Origin: an uncultured Oscillospiraceae bacterium | GTDB taxonomy: Bacteria > Bacillota > Clostridia > Oscillospirales > Acutalibacteraceae | Assembly: GCA_958451705.1 (NCBI GenBank) | Contig: CAUDRD010000114.1 | Location: 1 to 5,881 of the forward strand | Length of the DNA stretch: 5,881 nt | Direction of reading: 5' to 3' | Part shown: positions 4,367 to 5,881 of the stretch, piece after piece | How the letters are laid out: every line of letters begins with the position of its first letter | Numbering within the stretch: the first letter of the stretch is position 1 | Program-made: the position numbers and the translations under genes | Notes under the pieces: model-generated | Seen by the model: the letters and a program-made list of their open reading frames with translations, nothing else | The model's database searches: none | What the model was told of the DNA's origin: nothing

Positions 4367-5881
4367 ATGGTGAATGTGAAACCTGTTAAGCTTGGCAAAA
4401 ATACCCGCATGAGCTTCGGACGCATCAATGAGGTTATGGAAATGCCCAACCTTATTGAAATCCAGAAGAACTCATATCAGTGGTTCCTCGATACGGGTCT
4501 GAAAGAAGTTTTCAGAGATATCGACGAGATCACCGATTATACGGGAAATCTGGTTCTCAGTTTCATCGATTACCGCATGGACGACAAGCCCAAATATACG
4601 GTAACCGAGTGCAAAGAGCGTGATGCAACATATGCGGCGCCTTTAAGGGTAACTGCAAGGCTGCTCAATAAGGAAACCGGCGAAATCAAGCAAAACGAAG
4701 TGTACATGGGCGACTTCCCGCTCATGACCGACAGCGGTACTTTCGTTATTAACGGCGCTGAGCGTGTAATAGTTTCACAGCTTGTTCGTTCTCCCGGCGT
4801 ATACTACGGCATGACCCATGACAAGACAGGTAAAAAGATGTTTACCACAACTGTCATCCCCAACCGTGGTGCATGGCTTGAGTACGAGACAGATCAGAAC
4901 GACATCTTCTATGTAAGAATAGATAAGAACAGAAAAATTCATATCACAACGTTTATTAGAGCGCTGGGACTGGGCACAAATGCTGAAATCACCGATTTCT
5001 TCGGTGCCGATGAGAGAATCCTTGCAACTCTCGAAAAGGATACCACCCAGAACAGGGAAGAGGCTCTTCTCGAGGTTTACAAAAAGCTCCGTCCCGGTGA
5101 GCCTCCGACACTTGAAACAGCTCAGTCACACCTTGACGGACTGTTCTTTGACGCACACCGCTACGACCTTTCAAGAGTCGGACGCTATAAATACAATAAG
5201 AAACTTGCAATTTCCCAGCGTCTTGCAGGCCATAAGCTTTCACAGCCCATTGCAAGCCCCACAACCGGCGAAATTCTCGCTGAGGCAGGGGAGGTAATCT
5301 CCAAAGAGAGAGCCTATGAGCTCGAACAGGCCGGCGTTACAATCGCTTATGTTGACGTTGAGGGCGTAGAGGTTAAGATCATCTCCAACGGAATGGTTGA
5401 TATCGGAGAGTATGTTCCCTTCTTCTCAGAGGAAGAGCTTGAGGATATCGGCATAAACGAAAAAGTACGCTTCAGCGTTCTCACAGAGGTTCTCGAAAAG
5501 TGCGAGGGCGACGTTGACGCCCTTAAGGCAGAGCTTAAAGCCCGCTGCGATGACCTTATCCCGAAGCACATAATCATTGACGATATTTTCGCTACAATCA
5601 ACTATCTCAACTGTCTTGCAAACGACGTGGGAACCGTTGACGATATCGACCACCTGGGCAACCGCCGCATCCGTTCTGTCGGCGAGCTTCTCCAGAATCA
5701 GTTCAGAATCGGTTTCACCCGTATGGAGAGAGTTGTAAGAGAGAGAATGATGACCCTCCAGTCTCAGGAGAGCGATACGGCAACTCCTCAGGCACTTATC
5801 AACATAAGACCTGTTGTGGCCGCTATCAGAGAGTTCTTCGGTTCATCACCTCTTTCACAGTTCATGGATCAGAACAACCCC
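4367..5881 (+). CDS. rpoB: RNA polymerase beta subunit (partial, 3' end beyond window)
   Basis: The first 505 codons of the beta subunit, about 40% of the usual length of nearly 1,200 residues. Beta forms one jaw of the core enzyme and part of the catalytic centre, and binds rifamycins. Recognisable segments are the N-terminus with IEIQKNSYQWFL (30-41); the protrusion block PLMTDSGTFVINGAERVIVS (118-137) followed by QLVRSPGVYY (138-147); the lobe region (about 150-420); and the fork-side block DIDHLGNRRIRSVGELLQ (426-443) followed by FTRMERVVRERM (450-461). The last residues, FFGSSPLSQFMDQNNP (490-505), are the start of the rifampicin-resistance region. P495 stands where E. coli has Q510. The start is fixed by GGAG at 4353-4356 and by an in-frame TAG two codons upstream (4361-4363). 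There is no break in the frame. The promoter at 4162 and the structured leader probably control it; rplL is not upstream. Confidence 0.98.
   Translation, partial: MVNVKPVKLGKNTRMSFGRINEVMEMPNLIEIQKNSYQWFLDTGLKEVFRDIDEITDYTGNLVLSFIDYRMDDKPKYTVTECKERDATYAAPLRVTARLLNKETGEIKQNEVYMGDFPLMTDSGTFVINGAERVIVSQLVRSPGVYYGMTHDKTGKKMFTTTVIPNRGAWLEYETDQNDIFYVRIDKNRKIHITTFIRALGLGTNAEITDFFGADERILATLEKDTTQNREEALLEVYKKLRPGEPPTLETAQSHLDGLFFDAHRYDLSRVGRYKYNKKLAISQRLAGHKLSQPIASPTTGEILAEAGEVISKERAYELEQAGVTIAYVDVEGVEVKIISNGMVDIGEYVPFFSEEELEDIGINEKVRFSVLTEVLEKCEGDVDALKAELKARCDDLIPKHIIIDDIFATINYLNCLANDVGTVDDIDHLGNRRIRSVGELLQNQFRIGFTRMERVVRERMMTLQSQESDTATPQALINIRPVVAAIREFFGSSPLSQFMDQNNP

Noticed and set aside
4980..5653. 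Frames of 75-105 residues on both strands inside rpoB
   Set aside because: They are shadows of a highly conserved gene, with no RBS and no recognisable domains. The same holds for the - strand frames inside the flavodoxin, sialidase and antiporter genes.

Overview
The window looks like chromosomal DNA of a low-to-moderate-GC Gram-positive anaerobe, most likely a gut Clostridia member of the Ruminococcus/Oscillospiraceae type. This is an inference from four things: the style of the RpoB N-terminus, strong GGAGG-type ribosome binding sites, consensus sigma-A promoters, and an EFR1-type flavodoxin/ferredoxin protein. No search was run to confirm it. Every supported gene reads on the + strand.

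Layout. (1) Positions 1-63 are the last 20 codons of an unrecognised gene, closed by an intrinsic terminator at 80-110. (2) A sigma-A promoter at 158-186 drives a two-gene unit: a flavodoxin-fold protein with two [4Fe-4S] ferredoxin motifs (236-979, TTG start), then 14 nt later a GH33 sialidase (994-2310). The sialidase keeps every catalytic residue and five Asp boxes but has no signal peptide. A weak terminator-like hairpin follows. (3) A near-perfect promoter (TTGACA-17-TACAAT) and an AGGAGG site drive a lone NhaC-family membrane antiporter (2481-4001), closed by a strong terminator at 4020-4055. (4) The 365-nt gap 4002-4366 holds that terminator, a 13-bp hairpin with terminator polarity on the - strand, a third near-perfect promoter (TTGACA-17-TAAAAT), and a structured leader of about 170 nt. 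(5) rpoB starts at 4367 and runs off the right edge inside the rifampicin-binding region, after 505 codons.

How the genes relate. The flavodoxin/ferredoxin protein and the sialidase appear co-transcribed. The sialidase is predicted to act in the cytoplasm on imported sialosides; nothing here shows why a redox protein is paired with it. The antiporter and rpoB each look like separate transcription units. The rplJ-rplL genes that usually precede rpoB are absent from the 4.3 kb upstream, so rpoB appears to be driven by its own promoter and leader.

The points most worth a second look are the redox protein/cytosolic sialidase pair, the cysteine-rich sialidase with three CxC motifs, and the structured, possibly attenuating leader of a detached rpoB. 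No mobile element, CRISPR array, tRNA or rRNA was seen.
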